A DNA stretch of 64,000 nucleotides from Hyunsoonleella aestuarii (GTDB taxonomy: Bacteria > Bacteroidota > Bacteroidia > Flavobacteriales > Flavobacteriaceae). The translations under genes were made by a program, and so were the position numbers. Below are positions 10,041 through 20,900 of this stretch, piece after piece. The stretch's first letter is position 1. Each line of letters opens with the position of its first letter. The notes beneath the pieces are model-generated. The model saw nothing but the letters and a program-made list of their open reading frames with translations. It did no database searches and was not told where the DNA came from. The DNA is taken from positions 1,888,001-1,952,000 of the forward strand of contig NZ_VAWB01000001.1 of assembly GCF_006148925.1 (NCBI RefSeq), given 5' to 3'.

Positions 10041-10964
10041 TTATGGTTGTATAGTATATACAGTAATACCACGTTCACCATAAGCAGTGGCTGTCCAATA
10101 AATTGTTATAATCCCATTAGTGGCATCATAATTACTTGGCTCCGCAGCTAATGGGTCTTCTAAAACTTCTCCATCAAATTGATCAGAAACATCACTCCAT
10201 GTAACTGGACCATCCATAGTTGGATCAAATTCGATAACAGCAGAAGCCGGATCTACACCATATGAAGTTGCATAATCATTTGTATAAAGCCCACCTGTAA
10301 TATCAGAAATAAGATACTCTCCTTCAGTTGAACAATCTGCTAAAGCTATTTGATCAGTGTAGGCGTATGGACCAGAACCAAAATCATCCACGAGAATAGT
10401 ACCGGTTACATCATAAACTCCTGCAACATCGCCACAATCAACATCAGAAATATTAATTGTTACAGTTTTTAATAAATCTGTACCTGCGCGGCCAACAGCT
10501 ATTTCACCATCAGCGTTTGATGCAGAGGTTAAAGTGATAATTAAGGTTTTATTTCCGTCCTGTAAATCATCTTTTAACAAATTAACTACTAAGTCAGCAT
10601 TAAATGGTAGTCCATCAATATTAGGAGTATTATCATATTTAATTGTAATACTACCTCCAGCACTAGTTCCACCATCTACAGTAAAATCTGTTCCGTATAC
10701 GGCAGTACCACTAAAAGCAAAATTTACTGTAACATCGCTAGTAGTTCCTCCTGGGATTTCAACATTAATTTCATCGTCTGTATCTCCATCGGCCTCAGAC
10801 ACATCAATGTCATCAATAGTTGTAACAACACCTGAAACACTAAAAGCAACATACTTAGGAAGTTCTTCCAATGTTATACCTTGGTCTGCGGCATCATAGT
10901 CTGTCTCACAAGCATAAAAGCCTGTTAAAAGTATACTAAATAATATATAAACTATTTTTTTCAT
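10041..10964 (-). CDS. Calx-beta-like surface lipoprotein of Sus unit 2
   Basis: 307 residues with lipobox FYAC followed by acidic ETDYDAADQG. Residues about 40-175 look like a Calx-beta sandwich: SEADGDTDDEINVEIPGG, then VNFAFSGTAVYGTDFTVDGG and KTLIITLTSASNADGEIAVG. Calx-beta domains often bind calcium or act as adhesive modules. The C-terminal half (GDVAGVYDVTGTI onwards) is unassigned. It follows susD by 11 bp and is the last gene before the terminator at 9991-10020. A ligand-binding accessory role is inferred from position. Confidence 0.75.
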   Translation of the reverse strand: MKKIVYILFSILLTGFYACETDYDAADQGITLEELPKYVAFSVSGVVTTIDDIDVSEADGDTDDEINVEIPGGTTSDVTVNFAFSGTAVYGTDFTVDGGTSAGGSITIKYDNTPNIDGLPFNADLVVNLLKDDLQDGNKTLIITLTSASNADGEIAVGRAGTDLLKTVTINISDVDCGDVAGVYDVTGTILVDDFGSGPYAYTDQIALADCSTEGEYLISDITGGLYTNDYATSYGVDPASAVIEFDPTMDGPVTWSDVSDQFDGEVLEDPLAAEPSNYDATNGIITIYWTATAYGERGITVYTIQP

Positions 10965-10975
10965 TTTCTTTTTTT

Positions 10976-12400
10976 TTATAAGTTTTCAAACCACATTGGT
11001 ACGTCTGTCTGTACATTTGCTGGTGTACTTGGGTTATTTCCAATTTCATCAGGCGGATATGTAAATCTTTTTAATATTGTTGAAATACTAGAGCCCGGTG
11101 GTGGAGATAATACAGGGATTTTATTCCTTCTTACATGATTCCAAGCTAGAACAGGTTGATTAAATGCAGCTAAGTATTGCTGGTTATAAATATCATCCAT
11201 AGTTGGCGCAGATAATCCATCAACATAAGTATCAATGTCGGCATCGGTAGCTAGTGCTAATACACCTGGGATATCTTGACCCCACCATTTAATTGAATTT
11301 CTTATACCATTTTTGTAATTTGTTTCTGCTGAACCAGCACTTGCAAAACCATCTAAAGCTAATTCCGCTTTATATAAATCTATTTCGCTTGGATTCATTA
11401 AAACATCTGGAAGGTCACCCCTAATTATATTATTACTTAATACAGAAGTCTCTGGATCTGGAAAAACATCATTACCAGGTGGATCTAAATCATTTCTAGC
11501 TACCCATAAATCCCAACGAGGATCACCTGACCCATTTAAAAGTTCGTCTATTGGGTCACCAGGGCCAAATATATTTTGACTTTCATTATCAGGTCCAAAA
11601 AACGCTGTAATAATACCAAGCATTGCACTTTGAGCACCAGGGCCACCTGCATAAGGGACAAACGCAGCTTGACTATTAGACGTCATTAACTCTTCACCCA
11701 ATACCGCTGTAATTTGAGAATCAACATTGGCACCACCACTTCTAAGTAGCATTAAGGCACGTAATTTTAATGAATTAGTAAAAATTTTCCATTTAGATAA
11801 ATCACCTCCGTAGAACATATCACTTGAAGGTGTAATGCTAAATTGTCCCTCAGTGCTATGAGCGTCAATAAGCGCAATAGCTTCATCACAAAGGTCTACA
11901 ACACCATTTAAAACAACTTCTTGATCATCAAAATTTGGTGCTGGAAAATTAGCCCCATCTAATGCTTCTGTATAAGGAACTTTTTCCCAAATACACGTTA
12001 ATTCAAGAAATGTATTTGCCATTAAAGCTGTGGCAATTGCATTTACATTATTACTAGTAGGGCCTGCAGCTGCTGCATCAGCTTTTACTAATGACAGGTT
12101 ACCAAGCATACTAACATACCAAACACCCCAAGTATTTCCTGAAAGAGTTCCACTAACGGCACCTCTATTAGGACTATTAAAAGTATTTGATATATATTGC
12201 GATACGTCACAAATTCTCGTCCCTAGTTCTGAAACTTTCCTAGCAGAATATTCGCCAAACACAAATGGTAATACTGCATTAGGGTCTGCAGATGTCGCGG
12301 CAAGCGGATCTGTATTTATATCTAACGTATTGTCACATGAGTATATAGAACTCAAAGTGAAAACAGTTGATAATATTATTATTGAATATATTTTTTTCAT
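10976..12400 (-). CDS. SusD-like surface lipoprotein (unit 2, SusD-like 2 type)
   Basis: 474 residues with lipobox SIYSC. NTLDINTDPLAATSADPNAVLP, the helical repeats with TALMANTFLELTCIWEKVPYTEAL, and DMFYGGDLSKWKIFTNSLKLRALMLL are hallmarks of the SusD/RagB-like subgroup with the FYGGD...KW motif. It pairs with the SusC encoded 13 bp upstream and would bind substrate at the surface. The third Sus unit uses the same SusD subgroup, whereas unit 1 uses the classic RagB type. Confidence 0.9.
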   Translation of the reverse strand: MKKIYSIIILSTVFTLSSIYSCDNTLDINTDPLAATSADPNAVLPFVFGEYSARKVSELGTRICDVSQYISNTFNSPNRGAVSGTLSGNTWGVWYVSMLGNLSLVKADAAAAGPTSNNVNAIATALMANTFLELTCIWEKVPYTEALDGANFPAPNFDDQEVVLNGVVDLCDEAIALIDAHSTEGQFSITPSSDMFYGGDLSKWKIFTNSLKLRALMLLRSGGANVDSQITAVLGEELMTSNSQAAFVPYAGGPGAQSAMLGIITAFFGPDNESQNIFGPGDPIDELLNGSGDPRWDLWVARNDLDPPGNDVFPDPETSVLSNNIIRGDLPDVLMNPSEIDLYKAELALDGFASAGSAETNYKNGIRNSIKWWGQDIPGVLALATDADIDTYVDGLSAPTMDDIYNQQYLAAFNQPVLAWNHVRRNKIPVLSPPPGSSISTILKRFTYPPDEIGNNPSTPANVQTDVPMWFENL

Positions 12401-12413
12401 TTTGTATATATTA

Positions 12414-15400
12414 TTAAAATGTTAATCTTACATTGAAACCTACACTTCTTGTAGAAGGTACGCTCGCTCTTTCAACTCCAAAACCATCTGCGCCAGATCC
12501 GAACAAACTAGCTTCTGGGTCAATATGAGGTACTTTTGAGTAAAGTAATGCTAAATTTCTTCCTTCTATACCAAGTGAAAGACCTTGAAGAAATCCATTA
12601 CCTAATTGCTCTTTATTAAAAGTGTAAGAAAGTGAAACTTCTCTCAATTTTACAAATGATGCGTCAAATATGTAGGCCTCTGAAGCATTACCGATACCTA
12701 GCGAGTTACTCCAAAAGTCTTCTGCATTAAGTAATGGTACGTCATTATCTCTAAAAGTTCCATCACCATTATCTAAAACACCAGCAGTATCAATAAATGC
12801 ACCTTCTCTATTTGCTAAAGTTTCAGTAACTAAACCTTGCTGCTGTAAGTCTTCAACAGTAGATGATTTCATTACGCCGCCCCATCGAGCATCAATAGTT
12901 GCAGAAAGATTAAAACCTTTATAACTAAAATTGTTAACAAAACCGGCTGTCCAATCTGGTAAAACAGATCCAAAAGACTCGACTGCTCCCGCTTGTCTTC
13001 TACCAGTATTTGGATCAATAATTGGTCTTCCCGAAACAGGGTCTTTTAAAAATGGTATAGCACTCAATTGGAATGGTTTACCTGGTTCTGCGATAACTTG
13101 AACACTCGAGAAACCAGATGCTATAGTTATTCTTTCAACACCTGAAGTTAATGAAATAACTTCACTTTCTACTTTAGACCAATTGATATTTGTTCTCCAT
13201 GTAAAATCACCAATTTTAAGAGGTGTAGCATCTATTGCTATTTCAAAACCTTCATTATCTACACGACCAACATTTTGAGTGTTGAAGCCAAAACCAGTAG
13301 ATTCCGGAATTGGAACATTAAGAATTTGATCTTCATTTCTTGTATTAAAATAAGAAAGATCTAATCCTATTCTACCCTTAAATAATTTTAATTCCAAACC
13401 AACTTCATAAGAAGTTTGTTCCTCCGGAAGTAATGCATCTGGTGGAATCGTAGCAGAAGCAGAGTATGCCAAAGCTCCGTTTAATGGGAAATTTAAATCT
13501 AACCCATACTGACCATCGGCAGTAGATTGAGGAGTAAACCTAAAATCTAATAAGTAAGGTGTTGTATCATTACCAACCTTTGCCCAACTTCCACGTAACT
13601 TACCATATGATAAAATATCACTTTGAATGTTAAAAGCATCAGTAAAAACAAAAGCCATACCTACTGAAGGGTAAAAGTAGTTATTGTTATCTTTTGGCAA
13701 AGTAGATGTCCAGTCATTTCTACCTGTTACAGTAAGAGTTAGATAATTTTTATATTCTATTTCAGCAGAACCATAGAGACCAATAACTCTAGATTCAGCA
13801 AAGTCTCTATTAGCAATTACTTGTGCTGCATTAGCTGGACTAAACAATTCTGGTATTAATAAATTAACACCTTCAATATATTGTCTTTCAAATTCTCTAG
13901 AGTTGTATTGCACACCTCCTAATATACTAAGGTTGAAGTCTTCATTAAGAGTTTTTGTATAATTGGCTATAAAATCAGCAGTTACTTCGAAACGTCTTAT
14001 ATTGTCACTAATAAAATCACCTTGTAATCTACCAATCGTTCCTTTACTATTTTCAATTAGCCTTCTATCGTCTAATAAGTCCATTCCAACTCTTCCAGTA
14101 AACGATAAATCCTGCCAAGGAGTATACGTCATTTCGAAATTTCCGAATATTCTATCATCATCTCTATTATTTAAATTCTCATTTCTTAACCAGTAAGGGT
14201 TATTTGCTTCAAGACCTGTATTGTCAAATAAGGTGTTAATCTGATTTCCAGATGCGTCTTTCCAAGGAATATAATCTCTAGGATCTACTGTGCTACTAAA
14301 TTGATGCAAGGCAAAAATGTTTGGATCATTTGCACCAGCAGCTCCAGTACCTCTAGTTTTAGTTTTTGCATATTGAACACTAAATCTAGATCTTAACTTA
14401 TCACTATGTCTAAGACCAGCATTTAAATTGACAGTAGTTCTGTCAAGCTCAGCACCAGGAAGAATACCAGTTTGAGCCCAGTTCGTCAAACTAAGACGGT
14501 AGTCATATTTTTCACTACCATCTGAGATAGCGAAATTGTTAATAGCAGTTTGGCCTGTTTTGTAAAACTCATTTATACCATTATCTTTAACCGCTGTTAG
14601 TGGGCCAGTAGCACCAGTTATAGCAAGGTTTTGTTCGGTTTGCCCAACGATTCTAGGTCCCCAGTCTACACCTAATCCGGCATCAAATCTACCTCCAGTA
14701 CCACCGGCATATTCTGTTTGATAATCAGGTATTCTAAACAAGTTATCGAATCTTAAAGAAGAGTTGATATTAACCGTTGGTCCAACGCCTTCCTTACCAC
14801 GTTTTGTGGTTACCACAATTGCCCCTGCTGCTGCACGAGAACCATATAAAGCTGTTGCAGCCGCACCTTTAAGTACATTTATGGATTCTACATCATCAGG
14901 GTTAATTGCAGATGCACCATTGGCAAAATCTCTGTTACCAGTAATTCTATTAGTATCTCCAGAAACAGTTTGCGAATCATTAATTAAAACACCATCAACA
15001 ATCCATAATGGGTTATTTCTTCCCGAAAGTGATGATACACCACGAACTATTACTTTAGAAGAACCACCAAGATTACCACCAGAGTTAGTTACTTGAACAC
15101 CTGTAACCTTACCTTGTAAGGCATTACTGATATTTGTTTCACGAGCTCTAGTCAATTCCGCAGCTTTAACTACATCGGTTCCATAGGCCAAATTTCTTGC
15201 TTCTCTTTTTATTCCTAAAGCAGTTACAACTACCTCTTCTAAAGCTTGAGCATCTTCTACCATTGTAACATTAATAGTATTCGATGTTCCTACAATAATT
15301 TCTTGAGTATTATATCCAACAAAACTAAATACAAGAGTAGCCCCTTGACTTACATCTATTGAATATTTACCATCGAAATCTGCAGAGGCACCAGAAGATG

Positions 15401-15545
15401 TACCTTTAATTAAGACTGTTGTTCCTGGTAGAGGTAATCCACTATCGTCGGAAACCGTACCAGAAATAGTCTTTTGTTGTGCAAAAGTAAATTGCACAGC
15501 AAACGCCAGCAAAAGCGCTAGCATTCCACTAAACTTTGTTTTCAT
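12414..15545 (-). CDS. SusC/RagA-family TonB-dependent outer-membrane transporter (unit 2)
   Basis: 1043 residues from the ATG complement of 15543-15545 (MKTKFSGML...). A longer reading from 15575 would add ten residues that lie in the promoter block. Signal peptide ending TFAQ, regulatory-like domain with GLPLPGTTVLIKGTSSG, EEVVVTA segment, plug containing WIVDGVLINDS and YGSRAAAGAIVVTTKRG, then a long barrel ending in RLTF. No STN domain. The first 110 residues are much closer to the other two SusCs than the barrels are. It works with the SusD encoded next to it. Confidence 0.95.
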   Translation of the reverse strand: MKTKFSGMLALLLAFAVQFTFAQQKTISGTVSDDSGLPLPGTTVLIKGTSSGASADFDGKYSIDVSQGATLVFSFVGYNTQEIIVGTSNTINVTMVEDAQALEEVVVTALGIKREARNLAYGTDVVKAAELTRARETNISNALQGKVTGVQVTNSGGNLGGSSKVIVRGVSSLSGRNNPLWIVDGVLINDSQTVSGDTNRITGNRDFANGASAINPDDVESINVLKGAAATALYGSRAAAGAIVVTTKRGKEGVGPTVNINSSLRFDNLFRIPDYQTEYAGGTGGRFDAGLGVDWGPRIVGQTEQNLAITGATGPLTAVKDNGINEFYKTGQTAINNFAISDGSEKYDYRLSLTNWAQTGILPGAELDRTTVNLNAGLRHSDKLRSRFSVQYAKTKTRGTGAAGANDPNIFALHQFSSTVDPRDYIPWKDASGNQINTLFDNTGLEANNPYWLRNENLNNRDDDRIFGNFEMTYTPWQDLSFTGRVGMDLLDDRRLIENSKGTIGRLQGDFISDNIRRFEVTADFIANYTKTLNEDFNLSILGGVQYNSREFERQYIEGVNLLIPELFSPANAAQVIANRDFAESRVIGLYGSAEIEYKNYLTLTVTGRNDWTSTLPKDNNNYFYPSVGMAFVFTDAFNIQSDILSYGKLRGSWAKVGNDTTPYLLDFRFTPQSTADGQYGLDLNFPLNGALAYSASATIPPDALLPEEQTSYEVGLELKLFKGRIGLDLSYFNTRNEDQILNVPIPESTGFGFNTQNVGRVDNEGFEIAIDATPLKIGDFTWRTNINWSKVESEVISLTSGVERITIASGFSSVQVIAEPGKPFQLSAIPFLKDPVSGRPIIDPNTGRRQAGAVESFGSVLPDWTAGFVNNFSYKGFNLSATIDARWGGVMKSSTVEDLQQQGLVTETLANREGAFIDTAGVLDNGDGTFRDNDVPLLNAEDFWSNSLGIGNASEAYIFDASFVKLREVSLSYTFNKEQLGNGFLQGLSLGIEGRNLALLYSKVPHIDPEASLFGSGADGFGVERASVPSTRSVGFNVRLTF

Positions 15546-15572
15546 GTTATAATTATTTGAATTAGTCAATGT

Positions 15573-15603
15573 CAAAAATCTTAATAAAATCTTAATAAAA
15601 CAA
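15573..15603 (-). promoter_or_regulatory. shared Sus promoter block, copy B
   Basis: TTG (complement of 15601-15603), 20-bp spacer, GATTTTTG (complement of 15573-15580), with the start codon 28 bp further. The spacer contains the 11-bp direct repeat TTTATTAAGAT twice, placing both copies on the same helix face. This is the clearest of the four blocks. Confidence 0.62.
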
Positions 15604-15864
15604 TTAATATGGTATAAATTTTAAAAGTATTTTAAGACTAGTTCTCTTAATATCACTTGAATTAGCTTTTGGAATTTCTTTCAAAAGTTTAAATCTTGTG
15701 TTTTAATAATGGTTATGGTCAGGAAAAATCCAGATTTGTTAAGCCAGATAGTTAATATTGGATTTTGTATTTTAAAAATCTACCAACAAGTTAATATTTT
15801 AATGAAGAATTCTTTTACTCTTAATATTTGCAAGGGACAGAGGTTTCTTAAATTAAATACACAA

Positions 15865-17523
15865 TTATTTTTTTACAAACTTTCTTTTTACAATACGATT
15901 CGCAAAAATTAATTCTATTATATAAATACCTGATTGTAAAGTAGATATGTCAATTTTTTTATTATTTACTTTTGCCGTTTTTATTTTTTCTCCAAGAATA
16001 GAATAAATCCTGAATTTTGTAACTGGTTCACTTGATTTAAATTGAATATAATCTTCAATAGGATTAGGATAAATATTTAAATTCAAGTATTTATTATTTG
16101 GCATAGATAAAGAAAGGCAAGCATCTATATTTGTGGGTGACTCAATACTTTCACCAGGACTTAAATCTTTTTGATTAAAGGCAGGATAGTCTTTGTCGTA
16201 TTTTAAAGCTCTAAATAAAGCATTACCTTTTCCTAGGGGGTTGGTTCCTTGGCTAATAGTGCCAGTTCTAGTTACTGGATTAATATATTCCCATTTTACT
16301 TCATCATTATTATCAATTTCAAACAACCGGCCTTTAGTGCCCTCACAAATCAAGATATTGCCATTTGGTAATCGCTGTGCACTTGATAAAATAGCAGAAT
16401 AAAAATTAGTAGAATCATCAGGATCAATATAACTGTAATCAATATTTAATGGCCCATAAGCCGCGTCTTGTGTATATGAATAAAAGCCAGGAGCATCTGT
16501 CATAGGGTCAATTATAAAAACCTCAGAAAAAGATGGACTTCTGTCAAATCCATTATTATAGAGAATTATTTTACCGGCATCGTTTAAGCCATTGGGAATA
16601 AAATGTGGAAAATGCTGACCAAATAATTTTTGATCTTGAGAGCCCCCTTGTTTATAGCTTTGCGGGTTGCCCCATCGATACAGCAAGTCTCCACCCTTTC
16701 CATAAATTCCTCCCGAATGAGATGCTGCTTCGCTGGTAGATGTAGAGTGATCAATAATGTAAAACTCGTTTAGAAGTCTTGAGCTAAGTACTATTTGATC
16801 TAGTGCATCGTAATACTGCATCGAATTAATATGCATCCAATTAGCATTACCTTGTGACATTCCTAAATAATTAATATCTAATAACTGTGGATTTTCTTCA
16901 ACCACTCCATAGTTATCCTTATCTGCAAACAAATCTTGAATAAAGTGATCCTGAATGTTCCATTCCCAAATAATATTTCCGGTATTTGTGCCAGTTGGTT
17001 GTATTTCTATTATTTGCTCGTTATAAAGTACTGTTTCTGATAATGTATTAGGATCTCGTCCGGCTTGGATAGCATCTGCATTAGACATTACTTTAACTGC
17101 GAGTATAAGTATATTTCCATTAGGCATTGGAAAAATATCATGATGCTGCCTGACTTCATCCGAATTGTATTCATATTCCCAGATAAGAGACCCATCCCAA
17201 TCAAAAAGTTCAATTCGCCCTCCAGTTCCACCAAAATCAATGGTAGGATTATCAATTTTAGCAGCTCTTAATAAATTACCGTTTTCTAATAAATAGACAG
17301 CGTTTCCAGGAGGGTATTGACTAGACCATTGGTTAATAACTTGGCCACAATTATTAATTAAATAAGTTTCGGTTTGTGCTGTAAATAGGGTGTATCCATC
17401 AAATGAGTCTGTTGTATTAGAAATAACTCCAACTGTATTTTGGGAACATATAAAGTTAACTGATAAAAAGAGTATAATTAAGTTGCAAGTTGAATTTTTT
17501 AATATTGAGATTAATGTGATCAT
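15865..17523 (-). CDS. arylsulfotransferase-like protein with T9SS tail
   Basis: 552 residues. A signal peptide (about 1-27, ending CSQ) precedes a propeller with arylsulfate sulfotransferase-type motifs: WEYEYNSDEVRQHHDIFPMP (His near 126-127), NANWMHINSMQ (His near 225), LLYRWGNP and FGQHFPHFIPNG (His near 300). The positions of these histidines fit the ASST family, which moves sulfate between phenolic esters without PAPS. The catalytic histidine has not been proven here. From about residue 478, NIYPNPIEDY...LQSGIYIIELIF is a T9SS sorting domain, so it is exported. It has its own promoter block 200 bp upstream and no partner gene. Confidence 0.8.
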   Translation of the reverse strand: MITLISILKNSTCNLIILFLSVNFICSQNTVGVISNTTDSFDGYTLFTAQTETYLINNCGQVINQWSSQYPPGNAVYLLENGNLLRAAKIDNPTIDFGGTGGRIELFDWDGSLIWEYEYNSDEVRQHHDIFPMPNGNILILAVKVMSNADAIQAGRDPNTLSETVLYNEQIIEIQPTGTNTGNIIWEWNIQDHFIQDLFADKDNYGVVEENPQLLDINYLGMSQGNANWMHINSMQYYDALDQIVLSSRLLNEFYIIDHSTSTSEAASHSGGIYGKGGDLLYRWGNPQSYKQGGSQDQKLFGQHFPHFIPNGLNDAGKIILYNNGFDRSPSFSEVFIIDPMTDAPGFYSYTQDAAYGPLNIDYSYIDPDDSTNFYSAILSSAQRLPNGNILICEGTKGRLFEIDNNDEVKWEYINPVTRTGTISQGTNPLGKGNALFRALKYDKDYPAFNQKDLSPGESIESPTNIDACLSLSMPNNKYLNLNIYPNPIEDYIQFKSSEPVTKFRIYSILGEKIKTAKVNNKKIDISTLQSGIYIIELIFANRIVKRKFVKK

Positions 17524-17957
17524 TAAATGAATGATTTTTCTTTTTTTAAAGTTTTATGAACACCTTTTTTTATCTGCTCAAAATTTATGAGTACAAACAA
17601 AAATTATCTTCTAACTCAACCTAAATTTGCACTAATGAAATAGCCTAGTTTATTGCTTGGTAAAAGTGAAATAAAAAAATGTTTCTTCTTTAACTATAAT
17701 TTTTTATCAGAATTAGTCAGCTTCAAAAATCCTAATAAAACGTAAATAAATCAATAAATATGAAATAAATTTTAAGAAAATTATTGGATTTTAATTAGTT
17801 TCAAAGCCAAAGCCAAAGCCTAAATTAAACAACTTAATAATACTTAATCTTATGAGTTGTATCCAGAAATGTTAAAAAAGAACAGAATTAACTTTAAATT
17901 ATTTTTATTATTAAATTGTTTTAAAAATCTAAATTTAGTTAGATATTGCATAGGTTT
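17524..17957. other. divergent intergenic region with promoter block D
   Basis: 434 bp between the arylsulfotransferase gene (minus) and the haloperoxidase gene (plus), with no open frame worth calling. It holds promoter block D (17724-17754), a three-copy AAAGCC hexamer (17803-17820), and a weak plus-strand promoter candidate, ATTG at 17915-17918 with TAGATATTG at 17940-17948. Confidence 0.6.
17724..17754 (-). promoter_or_regulatory. shared Sus promoter block, copy D, before the arylsulfotransferase gene
   Basis: TTG (complement of 17752-17754), 20-bp spacer, GATTTTTG (complement of 17724-17731), then GACTAATTC as in copies A and B. Unlike the susC copies it lies about 200 bp from its start codon, leaving a long untranslated leader. 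Alternatively it is the remnant of a lost susC gene. Confidence 0.5.
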
Positions 17958-20900
17958 ATGAAAAAAGATTTTTTTTTAGTTAAAGTTTGCCTTATTCTAT
18001 CTATTAGTGGGCTTGTGAACAGAGGATTTTCACAAATCAATTTTGTTAATCAAGCTGTTGATTTAGGTTTGATTTTTTCTTCTGGAGATACTCAACATGG
18101 TAACGGCGTTTCATTTTTTGATTTTGATAATGATGGTTGGGATGATTTAACCTTTACCACCGATGAAAATCAACAAATACGTTTTTTTAAAAATGTTAAT
18201 GGAACTTTTGTTGAACAATTTTTTAGTATTCCAAATTTATCTTATGAAACAAAATCAGTTACTTGGGTTGATTTTGATAATGATGGAGATAAAGATATGT
18301 TTGTCACAAGCTTTACAAGTGGTAATAAACTTTTAAGAAATGATGGTGACAACGTTTTTATTGACATAACATCTAGTACAGGTTTACCAGAAATTAACAT
18401 TTATACCTACGGTGCTTCTTGGGGGGATATAGATAATGATGGTTATTTGGATGTTTTTCTTTCCAGTTTTGATCCAACGAAGCAAGTGCCTAATTATTTA
18501 TACAAAAATGATGGTGATGGCACATTTACTAACATTAGTTCTTCAGCGGGAATAAGTCAAGTTGGTCACCTTTCATTTTGCTCTGCATTTTTTGATTATA
18601 ATAATGATGGTTGGCAGGATATTTATGTGTCCAATGATAGGGTATTTAATAAAAATATTCTTTATGAAAATAATGGAAACGGAACGTTTACCGATGTAAG
18701 TGTAGTATCAGGTACAGATACCGATATTGATGCTATGACTGTTACAATTGATGATTTTAATAGTGACGGTTGGTTTGATATATATGTTTCAGGTAGTCCA
18801 GATGATGGAAATGCATTTTTTAAAAATAATGGAGATAATACTTTTACTGATATTTCTGTTAACGCTGGAACACTAGTATATGGTTTTTGCTGGGGTGCCG
18901 TTTTTTTAGATTCAGATAATGATATGGATTTGGATTTATATGTAACTAGTTCATTAGATGGCAGCAGCGTTTATAATTCTTCTTTGTTTTTTGAAAATCA
19001 AGGTAACGAAAATTTTGTAAATTCTTCAAGCTATGGGTTTTTAGATGATACGAAAGAAAGCCATTCTAATGCTATTGGAGATATTGATAATGACGGTTTA
19101 TTGGATATAATTGTTACTAATAGAGATAATAAAAATGTCGATTTATGGAAGAATAGTACCAATACAACCAATAACTGGTTAAAGATTAAACTTCAAGGGG
19201 TTGAGAGTAATATAGACGGTATTGGTTCCGTAATTGAGATTTCAACCGCAGGAGAAGTTCAATATCGATATACTTTATGTGGTGAGGGGTATTTATCCCA
19301 AAATTCTGCTTCTGAAATTTTTGGAATTGGCAATAATACGAGCGTTGACTATGTTAAGGTAAAATGGTTAAGTGGGGTAGAAGATTACTTTTATGATATT
19401 GATGCCAATCAGCACTTAACCTTAATAGAAGGAACAGGTGAGACTAATACTCAAATTTTTGGTTGCACAGACCCAGACTCTTGTAATTTTGACCCAAATG
19501 CTACAATTGATGACGGATCTTGTATAATTTTAGATAATATTTTAGTTACGGGAAATTTAGATTCCAACCCTTTAAAAGTTGAAACCTATTCAATAAGTTC
19601 TCCTGAGAAAGATGCGATTTACAGATGGAGTGTAATAAATGGACATATTATTGAAGGAGAAGATTCAAATACAATTCGTGTTAGATGGGATATTGCCTCC
19701 AGTGGGGTTATCTCGGTTATTAATGAATCTAGTAATTGTTCGGTAGAGGCGAGTGTTATTGAAATTAATTTAAGTTTACCTTCAGTAAATAATAGCAACT
19801 ATTCGATTGCAAGGTTGTGGAATGAAGTTTTGCTTCATGCTATTAGAAATGATTATGCACGTCCAACAGTACATGCAAGAAATTTGTTTCATGCCAGTAT
19901 GGCTATGTATGATGCTTGGGCCATCCATGATGATAATAGCGAACCCTATTTTGTTGGAAATAAATTAAATGGTTTTACATGTGCATTTGATGAGAATTAT
20001 GCGTCTAAAGTTGTAGGAGATAATAAAGAGAAAGTTGAAGAAACACTTAGTTATGCATTATATACTTTGTTGAAGTTTAGGTTCCAAAATTCACCAAATA
20101 AAGAGACAACTATTGAAATGTTTGACAATTTAATGTATTTGTTGGATTATGATTTAGAATTCAATTCAATAGATTATTCAAACGGAAATCCAGCAGCACT
20201 TGGGAATTATATTGGAAGTAAGATTATTGAATATGGAATGCAGGATGGTGCTAACGAGATAGGTAGTTATGAAAATCAGTATTATCAACCTGCTAATGAT
20301 CCTTTACTGCCCATTTTACCTGGTAATGAATCAATTACAGATCCGAATCGCTGGCAACCTTTGTCATTAGAAGTATATATAGATCAGAGCGGTAATGTAG
20401 TTTCTACAGATAATTCAGTTCCAGAATTTTTAAGCCCAGAATGGGGTAATACTTATTCATTTGCCTTATCGGAAGACTCACAATCTATTTTTTCTAGAAA
20501 CTCAAATACTTATAGTGTATATCATGATCCTGGAGCTCCTCCTTTTATAGGGCTAGGGGATGATCAATCTTCAGATATTTATAAATGGGGTTTTTCTTTG
20601 GTGTCTGTATGGGGTTCTCACTTATCTCCAAATGATGGTGTGTTATGGGATATTTCACCTAAATCCCTCGGTAATATTTCTTCTGATTCTTTTCCTGAAA
20701 ATTTTTCTAGTTACGATAGCTTTTACGATTTAATATATGGAGGTGATATTAGTATTGGTCGATCTATGAATCCAATAACTAATGAGCTATATGAATCGCA
20801 ATTGGTACCACGAGGAGATTATACTAGAGTTCTTGCTGAGTTCTGGGCTGATGGTCCAGATTCTGAAACACCACCAGGGCACTGGTTTACTATTTTGAAT

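Noticed and set aside
10534-10899. Plus-strand open frame of 121 codons
   Set aside because: Lies wholly inside the Calx-beta lipoprotein gene on the other strand; the composition is that of a frame shadow.
15709-15912. Plus-strand open frame of 67 codons in the spacer before promoter block B, running into the arylsulfotransferase gene
   Set aside because: AT-rich, no recognisable protein pattern, overlaps the 3' end of a real gene on the other strand, no promoter.
17803-17820. Three AAAGCC hexamers as a CRISPR or phase-variation tract
   Set aside because: Too short, no spacers, in a non-coding gap; most likely a small chance microsatellite.
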